From positions 1 to 64,000 of the IMG/VR virus record IMGVR_UViG_3300042883_000874: a DNA stretch of 64,000 bases; one strand, 5' to 3'. Origin of the DNA: a virus. Both the position numbers and the translations under genes were made by a program. Below the pieces are notes generated by a model. The model did no database searches. It was not told the DNA's origin and saw only the letters and a program-made list of their open reading frames with translations. Below are positions 1-9,019 of this stretch, in pieces (within the stretch, counting starts at the first letter, position 1; each line of letters starts with the position of its first letter).

Positions 1-1346
1 CTGGTATGATTACAACAGGTACATTTATTGCAGCAGGTTCAGTGGGTGATCTTGATCAATGTGATCCATTAAGAAAGATGATCTTACATCCAGAAGCTAA
101 TGATATATTTTATGTAGAGTCTAACTTGCTTGATGCTAAAGATACTTTTGGTAGATCTGGCTTATTTATTCCTGAGCAATGGTCAATGCCACCATGTGTG
201 GATGAGTTTGGTAATTCTCAAGTAGAGGAAGCTTTAAAAATGCTAGATGAATACTTTGATAGAAAGAAAAAAGATTTAGCTCCGGAAGAATATCAATTAG
301 AGTTGTCTCAGCATCCTAGAAATATTGAAGAGGCTTTTGCTACAAGAACTGTATCCATATTTCCTAGTCATCTGGTTGCTGCTCAGAAGAGAAGAATTGA
401 GGAAAAAGAATATGTAACTGAATTCCTAGAACTTAACAAGAATGCTGATGGAACTTTTGTTGCAGAAAAAAGTAGAAAGATTCCTATTACTGAATTCCCT
501 ATCACTAAGAATACTGAAGATAAAACAGGTGTGATTGTAGTTTATGAGAGGCCTATTAAAGATGCTAAATGGGGAACTTATTATGCTTCTATTGACCCGG
601 TGGCTCAAGGTAAGACTACTAGTTCAGACTCTTTGTGTTCTATTTATGTATATAAGATTCCTGTTGAAGTAACTAGAAAAGATGCTGCTGAAGTAACCAC
701 TCATATAGAACAAGATAAAATTGTAGCTTCCTGGTGTGGAAGGTTTGATGATGTTAATAAGACACATGAGAGGTTAGAACATATCATTGAGTGGTATAAT
801 GCTTGGACATTAGTTGAAAGCAATGTTCCTGGATTTATCACTCATATGGTTAAGCAGAGAAAACAGAAGTATCTGGTTCCTAAAGACCAGATGACCTTTA
901 GAAAAGATATAGAGTATGTTAATTCTACATACCAAGAATATGGTTGGAGAAATACAGGTAGTATATTTAAAGCTCACATGCTTCCTTATCTTGTAGATTT
1001 CTGTAGAGAAGAACTAGATACTGAAGTTGGAGAAGATGGAAAGATATATAAAACTATTTATGGCATTGAAAGAATTCCTGATATAATGGCTATGGTAGAG
1101 ATGCAACATTATAGAGATGGTCTCAATGTGGATAGGTTAATTGCACTAGGAGCATTAATTGCTTTTGCAAAAGTGCAAGAGGCAAACAGAGGAGTAATGA
1201 AAAGATTTGAAGATACAGGTAAAAAAAGCTTGGATAATTCAAAAAATTTGTATAAATTTACTAACAGCCCTTTCAGACATATGGGAAAGAATTCTGGAGG
1301 AACTGATAGAAGACCACCAAGAACACCATTTAAAAATTTAAAATAA
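1..1346 (+). CDS. terL: Terminase large subunit, C-terminal part (5' truncated by window edge)
   Basis: This is the motor ATPase and headful nuclease that packages phage DNA through the portal. The frame is open from base 3, so the ATG at base 6 is internal and most of the N-terminal ATPase domain lies outside the window. Counting from that internal Met, residues 2-15 (ITTGTFIAAGSVGD) look like the ATPase coupling region. The RNase H-like nuclease domain follows, with acidic residues at the expected places: D197 in SIDPVA, E271 in LVESN and D376 in NVDRLIALGAL. It sits directly upstream of the portal gene (6-base gap), the usual head-gene order. The overall sequence is of the type seen in crAss-like phages. 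Assignment as TerL is confident; the missing N-terminus is only a window effect. Confidence 0.93.
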   Translation, partial: GMITTGTFIAAGSVGDLDQCDPLRKMILHPEANDIFYVESNLLDAKDTFGRSGLFIPEQWSMPPCVDEFGNSQVEEALKMLDEYFDRKKKDLAPEEYQLELSQHPRNIEEAFATRTVSIFPSHLVAAQKRRIEEKEYVTEFLELNKNADGTFVAEKSRKIPITEFPITKNTEDKTGVIVVYERPIKDAKWGTYYASIDPVAQGKTTSSDSLCSIYVYKIPVEVTRKDAAEVTTHIEQDKIVASWCGRFDDVNKTHERLEHIIEWYNAWTLVESNVPGFITHMVKQRKQKYLVPKDQMTFRKDIEYVNSTYQEYGWRNTGSIFKAHMLPYLVDFCREELDTEVGEDGKIYKTIYGIERIPDIMAMVEMQHYRDGLNVDRLIALGALIAFAKVQEANRGVMKRFEDTGKKSLDNSKNLYKFTNSPFRHMGKNSGGTDRRPPRTPFKNLK

Positions 1347-1352
1347 AAAAAT

Positions 1353-4121
1353 ATGCAAGTTCTTAATGCAATGCAGATGAAGTCAGGCAAGAAAGCCGAG
1401 TATAATAGAATGGGTTCTATTACACAGCCTCTGCAGTTTTTATCAAAGAAAGATAAAAATCCTGAGTGGACAGCCTGGAATCTTGACTGGTTAGAGTGGA
1501 ATGGACTTAAACAGATCAGAAGAAATGCTAGAAGGTTAATGAAAAACTACAAACTAGCTAAAGGTACTATTGATAAAACTGATTATCTTGTAGAAGCTGA
1601 CAATGAGATGAGAGACATAGTTGACTCTTTAGCTCAAGAAGATGCTAGTGCTTTAGAGCTTAAGTTCTATCCTATTATCCCAAATGTGGTTAATGTACTA
1701 GTTGCTGAGTTTGCTAAAAGAAATACTAAGATCACCTTCCGTGGTGTAGATGAGTACTCTCATAATGAGATGCTTGAAGAAAAGAGATCACAAATTGAAC
1801 AAGTCTTAATGCAAAAAGCTGAACAAAAGCTTATGGCTAAGATGATAGATCAAGGTATGGATCCTGAAGATCCTGAAGTTCAAGAACAAATGCAACAACA
1901 AACTTCTCCAGAAGCTCTTAAATCTTTACCAGAAATACAAAACTTTTTTGATAAAAGTTATAAAAGCTTATGTGAACAATGGGCTACTCATCAGTTTAAG
2001 ATTGATGAAGATAGATTTAGAATGGATGAACTTGAGGAAAGAGGCTTTAGAGATATGCTTATTACTGACCGTGAGTTCTGGCACATGAAGATGAATGAAG
2101 ATGATTATGATATTGAGTTATGGAATCCTGTAACTACATTCTATCATAAGTCACCTGATGCAAGATATATATCTCAAGGAAACTGGGTAGGTAAAATTGA
2201 AATGTTAACTATTGCAGATGTTATTGATAAGTATGGTTACTTAATGACACAAGAACAATTAGAGTCAATAGAAGCAATTTATCCTGTAAGATCTGCAGGT
2301 TACCCATTACAAGGTTACCAAAATGATGGATCTTATTATGATGCTACTAAGTCTCATGAGTTTAATACTAACATGCCGGGCTTAGCCTACAGACAATTTG
2401 TATCTATGTATGATAACTTTATCTACAATGGTGGAGATATTGTTAACTGGATCATGTCAGAGAATGAAGATTATGCTCCTATGGGTGCAGCCTTTTTATT
2501 AAGAGCAACTACAGCATATTGGAAATCTCAAAGAAAAGTTGGACACTTAACTAAAATTAATGAAGAAGGTGAAGTAATAACTGACATCATTGGAGAAGAA
2601 TATAAGATCACTGATAAACCTATTTATGATACTACATTAATCAAGAATAAAACTAAAGATAACTTAATCTTTGGTGAGCATATTGATTGGGTATGGATTA
2701 ATCAAGTTTGGGGTGGTGTAAAAATTGGACCTAATCATCCATCTTTCTGGGGTATGAACAACCCAGGTGGTATTAATCCTATGTACTTAGGTGTTGATAG
2801 AAATACTATTGGGCCATTAAAGTTCCAATTTAAAGGAGATAATACTCTTTATGGTTGTAAACTTCCTGTAGAAGGAGCTGTATTTAATGATAGAAATACT
2901 AGATCTACTTCTATGGTAGATTTAATGAAGCCTTTTCAAATTGGATACAACATTGTTAATAATCAAATTGCAGATATTCTAGTAGATGAATTAGGTACTG
3001 TAATCATGTTAGATCAAAATGCATTACCTCAACATTCATTAGGTGAAGACTGGGGTAAGAACAACTTGGCCAAAGCTTATGTTGCAATGAAGAACTTCCA
3101 AATGTTACCTTTAGATACTAGTATAACCAATACAGAGAATGCTTTAAACTTTCAACATTTTCAAGTAATGAACTTAGAACAAACTCAAAGGATGTTATCT
3201 AGGATTCAAATGGCTAACTATTTTAAACAACAATGCTTTGAAGTGATAGGGATTACTCCTCAGAGACTTGGACAACAAATGGGTCAAACTGATACAGCTA
3301 AAGGAGTAGAACAAGCTATGGCCGGTTCTTATGCTCAAACAGAAGTATACTTTATGCAGCATTCAGATTACCTAATGCCAAGAGTACACCAAATGAGAAC
3401 TGACTTAGCTCAATACTATCATTCAAAGAAACCATCATTAAGACTTCAATATATGAGCTCTACTGATGAGAAGGTTAACTTTGAGATGAATGGTACTGAC
3501 TTGTTACTTAGAGACATAAACATTTATTGTACAACCAAAGCTAATCAAAGAGCTATCTTAGAGCAAATGAAACAATTAGCTGTATCTAATAACACAGCTG
3601 GTGCTTCTATCTATGATCTTGGTAATATCATGCAAACTGAATCTTTAGGAGAGCTTACAAACTCATTAAAAGCTATTGAGAGAAAAGCTACAGAACAAAG
3701 ACAAGAACAAATGCAGCATGAGCAAGAAATGCAACAGCAAGAAATGCAAACTAGAATTCAAGAAAAACAACTTGAACTTGATTCTAAAATGCAAGAGGCT
3801 GAGAAAGATAGAAGAAAAGATATCCTTGTTGCTGAGATTAAGTCTGCAGGCTTTGGTGCTATGCAAGATATTAATGAAAACAAGCAATCTGATTACATGG
3901 ATTCTCTTGCTCAAATTCAAAAGTCTGAACAATTTCAAGATACTATGAACTTACAAAGCTCTAAAGAGTCTAATAGAATGACTAATGATAGAGAGAAAGC
4001 TCAAATTGAAAGAGAAAAAATGCAAGCAGATATGAGAATGAAGCAAATGGATATGGATATAGCCAGAGAAAATAAGAACAAATTTGATGTAAAAAGCAAA
4101 AGTGATAAAAAGAAAAAATAG
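1353..4121 (+). CDS. Portal protein with long C-terminal coiled coil
   Basis: Twelve copies of the portal form the DNA entry and exit ring at one capsid vertex and nucleate head assembly. The protein is 922 residues, as large as the portals of crAss-like phages and larger than most others. The first 770 residues look globular. From about residue 770 to the end it is almost entirely Gln, Glu, Met, Lys and Arg in a heptad-like pattern, suggesting a long coiled coil that ends in a KKKK tail. It lies between TerL and an acidic scaffold-like gene, the canonical position. The start at 1353 is the first ATG after the TerL stop; further in-frame ATGs at 1371 and 1377 are possible alternatives. The stop is TAG, followed by a hairpin. 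The portal call rests on position, size and family resemblance. Confidence 0.85.
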   Translation: MQVLNAMQMKSGKKAEYNRMGSITQPLQFLSKKDKNPEWTAWNLDWLEWNGLKQIRRNARRLMKNYKLAKGTIDKTDYLVEADNEMRDIVDSLAQEDASALELKFYPIIPNVVNVLVAEFAKRNTKITFRGVDEYSHNEMLEEKRSQIEQVLMQKAEQKLMAKMIDQGMDPEDPEVQEQMQQQTSPEALKSLPEIQNFFDKSYKSLCEQWATHQFKIDEDRFRMDELEERGFRDMLITDREFWHMKMNEDDYDIELWNPVTTFYHKSPDARYISQGNWVGKIEMLTIADVIDKYGYLMTQEQLESIEAIYPVRSAGYPLQGYQNDGSYYDATKSHEFNTNMPGLAYRQFVSMYDNFIYNGGDIVNWIMSENEDYAPMGAAFLLRATTAYWKSQRKVGHLTKINEEGEVITDIIGEEYKITDKPIYDTTLIKNKTKDNLIFGEHIDWVWINQVWGGVKIGPNHPSFWGMNNPGGINPMYLGVDRNTIGPLKFQFKGDNTLYGCKLPVEGAVFNDRNTRSTSMVDLMKPFQIGYNIVNNQIADILVDELGTVIMLDQNALPQHSLGEDWGKNNLAKAYVAMKNFQMLPLDTSITNTENALNFQHFQVMNLEQTQRMLSRIQMANYFKQQCFEVIGITPQRLGQQMGQTDTAKGVEQAMAGSYAQTEVYFMQHSDYLMPRVHQMRTDLAQYYHSKKPSLRLQYMSSTDEKVNFEMNGTDLLLRDINIYCTTKANQRAILEQMKQLAVSNNTAGASIYDLGNIMQTESLGELTNSLKAIERKATEQRQEQMQHEQEMQQQEMQTRIQEKQLELDSKMQEAEKDRRKDILVAEIKSAGFGAMQDINENKQSDYMDSLAQIQKSEQFQDTMNLQSSKESNRMTNDREKAQIEREKMQADMRMKQMDMDIARENKNKFDVKSKSDKKKK

Positions 4122-4131
4122 GGGATAGCCA

Positions 4132-4162
4132 TATACTGCCAATTATTTTAATAGGCAGTGTA
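4132..4162 (+). terminator. Hairpin after portal gene (possible weak terminator)
   Basis: A 9-bp stem pairs 4132-4140 with 4154-4162 (one G-T pair, core ACTGCC/GGCAGT) around a 13-base loop. No clean T-run follows, only a mixed A/T tract, so it may be an mRNA 3'-end stabiliser or a partial terminator. A promoter-like box lies about 30 bases downstream, which fits a transcription-unit border. Confidence 0.45.
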
Positions 4163-4193
4163 GAAAAATCTTAATTTTTAAAGTTTATTTCTG

Positions 4194-4201
4194 TAAATTT
4201 G
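4194..4201 (+). promoter_or_regulatory. Promoter-like -7 box TAAATTTG before scaffold gene
   Basis: TAAATTTG matches the Bacteroidota -7 consensus TAnnTTTG and lies 30 bases before the ATG at 4231. No good TTTG -33 element is seen upstream. It resembles the four better sites in this window (15118, 22732, 32924, 38854) but has TCTG instead of TTTG immediately upstream. Confidence 0.4.
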
Positions 4202-4230
4202 CTTATATTATAATATTAAACCAACCCAAT

Positions 4231-5508
4231 ATGACAAACAAAGATAACACAACAGTTAATGAAGTAGATATTAATCTTGATGAGCTGTTAGGTACACCGG
4301 GTGCTGAAAACATCACTGTGCCACAAACTAAAACTGAACAAAAGCCTAACCTCTTTTCTAGGAAGGAGAATGTAGACTTATCGTTCCTTGACAATAATGA
4401 TGATGATGATGATGAAAATACATCTGACACCAGCTCAAAAGCTGAAGATGAAGGAAATGCTTCTACTTCAGGAGAGACTAATAAGCCTAAAGAAAAAATC
4501 AGCAAAGAAGAGTTTGAAAGTATTCTTGATGATGGGTCTGAAGAGTCTACAGAAACTACTAAAAAAGGTGGTAGACATAATGGCCTAGTAGAGTTAACTA
4601 ACAAGTTAATTGAAAAAGGGTTATTAACTCCCTTTGAAGGTGAAGAAGATGTAACTAAATATAATCTTAAAGATTTTGAAGAGTTATTTGAAGCTAATAC
4701 AAATGATAAAACTATAAAAACTAAAGAAGATGTATCTGCTGAGTTCTTTGAATCTTTACCTAATGAACTTCAAGTAGCTGCTCACTATGTAGCTAATGGT
4801 GGTACTGATCTAAAAAGTTTATTTAGATCTTTAGCAGCAGTAGAAGAAATTAGAGAGTTAGATACTAAAGATGAAACTAGCCAAGAACAAATTGTTAGAA
4901 GCTATTTACATGCTACTAATTTTGGTGATGCTGATGAAATTGAAGAAGAGATTGAAGCTTGGAAAGATAGAGATGAGTTAGAAGCTAAAGCTAATAAATT
5001 CAAACCTAAGTTAGATGCTATGCAGGAGCAAATTGTTGCTAGACAATTACAGCAACAAGAGCAAATGAGAAAACAACAACAAGCTCAGGCTCAGAAGTAT
5101 ACAGATAATATTTATAAAGCTCTTGCACCAGGTGAATTAAATGGATTGAAACTTGATAAGAAAACTCAGAATACTTTATTTGCTGGTTTAACTCAAGCTA
5201 ACTATCCATCAATGTCTGGTAGAGCTACAAATTTATTAGGTCATCTACTAGAAAAATACCAATATGCAGAACCAAATCATGAATTGATTAGTGAAGCTCT
5301 TTGGTTATTATCTGATCCTGATGGATACAGAAGTAAAGTAAAAGAAGGTGGGAAAAAAGAAGCTGTAGAAAAAACAGTAAGACAACTTAAAACTGAGCAA
5401 AGTAATAAAATTACTTCAGGTGTAGGAAGTGAAGATCATGATTCTCAAGAAAAAAGAAAAACAACAGGAGTTGCAAGACCTACAGGTGGCAGCTTCTTTA
5501 AAAGATAA
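4231..5508 (+). CDS. Probable scaffolding / head morphogenesis protein
   Basis: This 425-residue protein sits between portal and capsid genes, where tailed phages usually encode the scaffold that templates capsid assembly. The N-terminal third is strongly acidic and looks disordered, including an Asp run near residue 55 encoded by a GAT repeat. The middle (about 225-300) is Gln/Glu/Lys-rich and likely helical or coiled. The end is basic (RPTGGSFFKR), as expected for a scaffold that docks on capsid subunits. No enzyme motif is visible. A promoter-like box and an A-rich leader precede the start. The scaffold role is inferred from position and composition; it could instead be another conserved head protein of crAss-like phages. 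Confidence 0.6.
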   Translation: MTNKDNTTVNEVDINLDELLGTPGAENITVPQTKTEQKPNLFSRKENVDLSFLDNNDDDDDENTSDTSSKAEDEGNASTSGETNKPKEKISKEEFESILDDGSEESTETTKKGGRHNGLVELTNKLIEKGLLTPFEGEEDVTKYNLKDFEELFEANTNDKTIKTKEDVSAEFFESLPNELQVAAHYVANGGTDLKSLFRSLAAVEEIRELDTKDETSQEQIVRSYLHATNFGDADEIEEEIEAWKDRDELEAKANKFKPKLDAMQEQIVARQLQQQEQMRKQQQAQAQKYTDNIYKALAPGELNGLKLDKKTQNTLFAGLTQANYPSMSGRATNLLGHLLEKYQYAEPNHELISEALWLLSDPDGYRSKVKEGGKKEAVEKTVRQLKTEQSNKITSGVGSEDHDSQEKRKTTGVARPTGGSFFKR

Positions 5509-5529
5509 ACAAACAAATAAATTAATAAG

Positions 5530-5558
5530 TATAAACTAAAAACAAAAAAACAAAAAAA
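5530..5558 (+). promoter_or_regulatory. A-rich leader of the capsid gene (TATAAACTAAAA type)
   Basis: The leader contains TATAAACTAAAA followed by A-rich sequence with scattered C, directly up to the ATG. Nearly identical leaders precede the genes at 7320 and 13444, at similar distances from the ATG (29, 26 and 23 bases from the first T). There is no Shine-Dalgarno sequence; A-rich leaders are the usual translation-enhancing context in Bacteroidota. Confidence 0.5.
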
Positions 5559-7184
5559 ATGTCAACTCCAGTATTAAACAATGGTATATTCCTACGTGAT
5601 ACAAACTACCAAGCTAGTTCTCATGTGGATTCTTACCACTTAGTAAACATGTTAAAAGATGCAGAACCAATGGATTTAGGTCCAGTGGACATTTGGGCTA
5701 TGTCTCAAAAAGTAGAGATGCCTCTTTACCAATTATCATCTTTTGGTGGTAAGAACATCATCAATGTAGATAATGCACGTGGTGAGTACAAATGGCAAAC
5801 TCCAGTATCTCAAGATTTACCATATATCATGGAAGATATTGAGTCAGGAAATGCTACTAAAGGTATTGATGGTACAACCTTCAAAATCAAAATCAACAAG
5901 AGAGAATTTGGACATGGTGATATCATCACTTATGACAAATACAATGGTGTTGAGATGTACATTACAGCTGATGATATCTTACCAATGGGTGATGGTTTTA
6001 TCTACACTGTACAATTAGTAAACAATGATAACTACAAGTTTTTAGAGAACAAGTATTTAGTTCCTCAAACTAAGTTATTTAGAAAAGGTTCTGCTAGAGG
6101 TGAGTATGGAGAAAGATTCTCTGATATTCAAACTAGATCAGGGTTCCGTGAATTCTATAACTTTGTAGGTGGTGCTGAAGCTCATGTACATTATTCAATC
6201 TCTTCAAGAGCTGACTTAATGTTAAAAGGTGGAATGAATGCAGATGGTACAGTTCCTGTAACTGAGATCTGGAGAAACTTTGATAAGAATGTAGATCCTT
6301 CTATTTCTAAAATTGAAGATGTTGCATCTAAGATGGGTAAAGACTACATGAAGCGTGCAGTAGGAAATGGTACTTTAACAAGAACTTTCTTAACTAGCAT
6401 GGAATCTGCTCACTTAACTAAAATTGCTACTGACATTGAAACTTACTTAATGTGGGGTCATGGTGGTAGAATTAAGCAAGATGGTCCAGATGATATGAGA
6501 TTATCTGTAGGTTTATGGAAACAGTTAGATAACTCTTACAAAAGAGTATATAACAAATCTAGTTTCAGCTTAGAGTTGTTCAGAAGTGAATTATATAACT
6601 TCTATGCAGGTCGTGTTGAATTCCAAGGTCCAGATCCTAAGAGACAATTAATTGTTCAAACAGGTATGGGTGGTATGAGATTAGTAAATGAGGCTATCAA
6701 GCGTGAAGCTGTTAACTCTGGTTTAGTAATCCAAGCTGCAAGCAACAATGGTATTGGTGCTATCTCTGGTCAAGGAATGGACTTAAACTTTGGATTTGCT
6801 TTCACATCTTATGTGATTCCATTCTTAGCAAATGTGAAGTTTGTATTAAATCCAGCATTTGATAACTTACATACTAATGATATTGAGAACCCAATTATTG
6901 ATGGTAACCCATTAAGTTCTTACTCATTTGTTATATTTGATATCACTGATACAGGAAATGATAACATCTTCATGTTAAAATTATCTTGGGATAACCAATT
7001 AAAATGGTTCTACCAAAATGGTACTATGGATTACATGGGAAGAACTCAAGGGTTCCAATCAAATGGTAACTTCAATGGATACCGTGTAATGATGACACAA
7101 ACAATGCCAGCTATTTGGGTTAAAGATCCAACTAAGGTGTTAAAGATTGTAATGAGAAACCCAATCACTGGAGGATCATTCTAG
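5559..7184 (+). CDS. Major capsid protein (HK97-fold expected)
   Basis: This 541-residue protein forms the icosahedral head shell. It follows the portal and scaffold-like genes, has the size of crAss-like capsid proteins, and its sequence is of that type (for example the region NVDNARGEYKWQTP near residue 70). It has few cysteines and an even mix of beta and helix-forming residues. Codon use is tidier (more GGT, CGT, AAC and TTC) than in neighbouring genes, consistent with very high expression. The leader is the A-rich TATAAACTAAAA type. The gene ends in TAG and is followed by a structured element; the frame after the TAG stays open for 35 more codons, which I do not regard as coding without further evidence. 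The HK97 fold is inferred from family membership. Confidence 0.86.
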   Translation: MSTPVLNNGIFLRDTNYQASSHVDSYHLVNMLKDAEPMDLGPVDIWAMSQKVEMPLYQLSSFGGKNIINVDNARGEYKWQTPVSQDLPYIMEDIESGNATKGIDGTTFKIKINKREFGHGDIITYDKYNGVEMYITADDILPMGDGFIYTVQLVNNDNYKFLENKYLVPQTKLFRKGSARGEYGERFSDIQTRSGFREFYNFVGGAEAHVHYSISSRADLMLKGGMNADGTVPVTEIWRNFDKNVDPSISKIEDVASKMGKDYMKRAVGNGTLTRTFLTSMESAHLTKIATDIETYLMWGHGGRIKQDGPDDMRLSVGLWKQLDNSYKRVYNKSSFSLELFRSELYNFYAGRVEFQGPDPKRQLIVQTGMGGMRLVNEAIKREAVNSGLVIQAASNNGIGAISGQGMDLNFGFAFTSYVIPFLANVKFVLNPAFDNLHTNDIENPIIDGNPLSSYSFVIFDITDTGNDNIFMLKLSWDNQLKWFYQNGTMDYMGRTQGFQSNGNFNGYRVMMTQTMPAIWVKDPTKVLKIVMRNPITGGSF

Positions 7185-7189
7185 TCAAA

Positions 7190-7285
7190 CTTGTACAAGG
7201 CCAGGGTTATAAACATCCTGGCCACATGTACTTCCTCCCATATTAAGTGTAAGACTTTTGTTGAGCTCGCAACTCATATATGGGA
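7190..7285 (+). ncRNA. Structured, GC-richer intergenic RNA element after the capsid gene
   Basis: This stretch is visibly richer in G and C than its surroundings and holds several inverted repeats. There is a 10-base palindrome CTTGTACAAG (7190-7199), which shares one base with a 7-bp stem GGCCAGG/CCTGGCC (7199-7205 with 7217-7223, 11-base loop). An 8-bp stem TCCCATAT/ATATGGGA (7236-7243 with 7278-7285) encloses a small GTTG/CAAC hairpin (7260-7263 with 7270-7273). No T-run follows, so it does not look like a simple rho-independent terminator. It could be an mRNA stability or processing element that uncouples capsid expression from downstream genes, or a small structured RNA. Confidence 0.5.
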
Positions 7286-7293
7286 CAAATAAA

Positions 7294-7319
7294 TATAAAC
7301 TAAAACTAAAATTAAAACA
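7294..7319 (+). promoter_or_regulatory. A-rich leader of the 7320 gene (TATAAACTAAAA type)
   Basis: The same TATAAACTAAAA sequence as before the capsid gene, followed by A-rich DNA up to the ATG. It lies just downstream of the structured element. Confidence 0.45.
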
Positions 7320-7904
7320 ATGAATATTCCTTTATTAACTGCTACAAAAAATAGAATTTTCAATACACTAATTGGTGCAAATAAATTAGCAACTTTAGAA
7401 GATATTAATAATGTAACTCAGTATATTAATAATACTGTAGCTTATGTTAACTATGCTTATTTAATAACTAATCCTGGTGGAGAACAAGGTGGTCCATACA
7501 TAACTTCTCATCTTTATGGAGATGGTTGTGATACAACTTGTACTTGTCCTAAAATGCCTGCTGATATTGGTTGTGATTGTACACATAAAGCAGGCTGTAA
7601 TGATAATAAACAGTCACCTTTTATAATAAAAAGTTTTACAGAAGGAGCTCCTGGTATTTATCAACTTGTTATTGGAACTAAATATATATCAGCAAATGGA
7701 ATAGGAGTATTTTTTTCAAACCCTAAACATGGTAAATATTCTGTAGGTTGTAATTTAAATGAAATTGTTAGAGTAGGTCTTTATGATGAATATAGTTATA
7801 CAATTACTACTTGGAATAGTTTAACACAATCTTTAGATGCTACAGTTATTGATAACATGTATATTAACTTACAAATTTATACTGGTCAAGATAAACTAAT
7901 TTAG
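7320..7904 (+). CDS. Virion protein of unknown role with a cysteine cluster (head decoration or fibre candidate)
   Basis: I do not recognise this 194-residue protein. The N-terminal 45 residues look helical. A glycine-rich linker is followed by a cysteine cluster (C70, C74, C76, C85, C87, C93) with spacing suited to a metal site or disulfide knot. The rest is rich in beta-forming residues, like small virion decoration proteins. Its place just after the capsid gene, with the same A-rich leader, suggests an abundant head protein such as a head fibre or decoration protein; that is inference. The stop is TAG immediately followed by an in-frame TAA. Confidence 0.6.
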   Translation: MNIPLLTATKNRIFNTLIGANKLATLEDINNVTQYINNTVAYVNYAYLITNPGGEQGGPYITSHLYGDGCDTTCTCPKMPADIGCDCTHKAGCNDNKQSPFIIKSFTEGAPGIYQLVIGTKYISANGIGVFFSNPKHGKYSVGCNLNEIVRVGLYDEYSYTITTWNSLTQSLDATVIDNMYINLQIYTGQDKLI

Positions 7905-7971
7905 TAAATTTTTACTTTATCCAAATAAATTATTACCTTTACATAAACATAAACCAACAAAAAACCAACAC

Positions 7972-8988
7972 ATGAGTTATTCAATTGTATCATTAGCTGA
8001 AACAGCAAAAACTGGCAGTATATCTGTTAAACCGTTCTTTGACCCTAACAAATCTAATCTAGGCCTTGAAAAATATGGCATGGCTTTGTTTGATGGGGTA
8101 TTTCATGAAGAACAATTAGCATGTATAGAAAGAAATGGGATTAAGAGATACTTAACAGGATTAAATGAATTTGCTCCTGAAGTAAAATTAATTAAAGATC
8201 CAGAAGAGAGAGAAGCAAAAATTAAAGAGATTAGAAAAGTTGTATCAGAACTTGAAAGAGAGTTAGCTGCAAATATGGTTAATCCTGAAGATCCTGATTT
8301 CTGGAATAAAGTTGTTTTGTTACAACCTAACAATGATGATTTTTGGAGTAAGCTAACTATCAGATGTGGTAATGAACCATTATACTTAGATCCTACTAAA
8401 GATGCATTAGATCTTATTAAGATTTATGCAATTGAAAATGGTGGTTTCTCTTTAATCTCAAAAAGTTTTGATGATGCAAGAAGTAGATCAGTAGCTCCTA
8501 AGTTTTATTTAGATAAATTTGTTGATACAGTTTCTACTAAAACTGAAGTTAGTAAATTAAGAAACAAAGCTGTCTCTGAACTTACTAAGTTATTTGATAA
8601 GAATCAAAACAAGTTATTCTATGTAGCAAAAGCTGTAGATGCTAATAGTGTTCAATATAAGAAATCTACTCCTAATGATGTTGTTTATGATAACATGGAT
8701 AAGTATATCAGAGGAGAAGGTGTTGAATCAAATATCAAGAGAGCTGCACAACAGTTTATTGATGCTTGTAATTTAGATATGGAAACATTGAAAATTAAAG
8801 CTTTAGTTAAAGATTCAACTTATTACAAATTCATTATTGCCAAGTCTGATGGTTTTATTTACCATACTGAGACAAGTGCACTAATGGGAAGAACTGCAGC
8901 TGACTGTATAGAGTTTTTAAAGAATCCTTTAAATGACAGTATTCTATTACAGTTAACTAAAACAGTTGAGAGATATTGGAATGCATAA
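7972..8988 (+). CDS. Conserved head-region structural protein, function unknown
   Basis: This 338-residue protein is mostly hydrophilic, with a charged, probably helical segment at about residues 65-105 and no signal peptide, membrane segment or known catalytic motif. Its place after the capsid gene and before the small basic proteins suggests a conserved late gene of crAss-like phages. It may be a minor head or head-completion protein. The start at 7972 follows an A/C-rich leader without Shine-Dalgarno. Confidence 0.6.
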   Translation: MSYSIVSLAETAKTGSISVKPFFDPNKSNLGLEKYGMALFDGVFHEEQLACIERNGIKRYLTGLNEFAPEVKLIKDPEEREAKIKEIRKVVSELERELAANMVNPEDPDFWNKVVLLQPNNDDFWSKLTIRCGNEPLYLDPTKDALDLIKIYAIENGGFSLISKSFDDARSRSVAPKFYLDKFVDTVSTKTEVSKLRNKAVSELTKLFDKNQNKLFYVAKAVDANSVQYKKSTPNDVVYDNMDKYIRGEGVESNIKRAAQQFIDACNLDMETLKIKALVKDSTYYKFIIAKSDGFIYHTETSALMGRTAADCIEFLKNPLNDSILLQLTKTVERYWNA

Positions 8989-9019
8989 TATTAATAATTA
9001 AAACTAAAAAATAAATATC

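Noticed and set aside
4388-4420. GAT tandem repeat in the scaffold gene
   Set aside because: It encodes the Asp run expected in an acidic disordered region; not a separate element.
7934-7941. TACCTTTA before the 7972 gene as promoter
   Set aside because: It matches TAnnTTT only weakly, with no upstream element and without the TTTTG that the other sites share.
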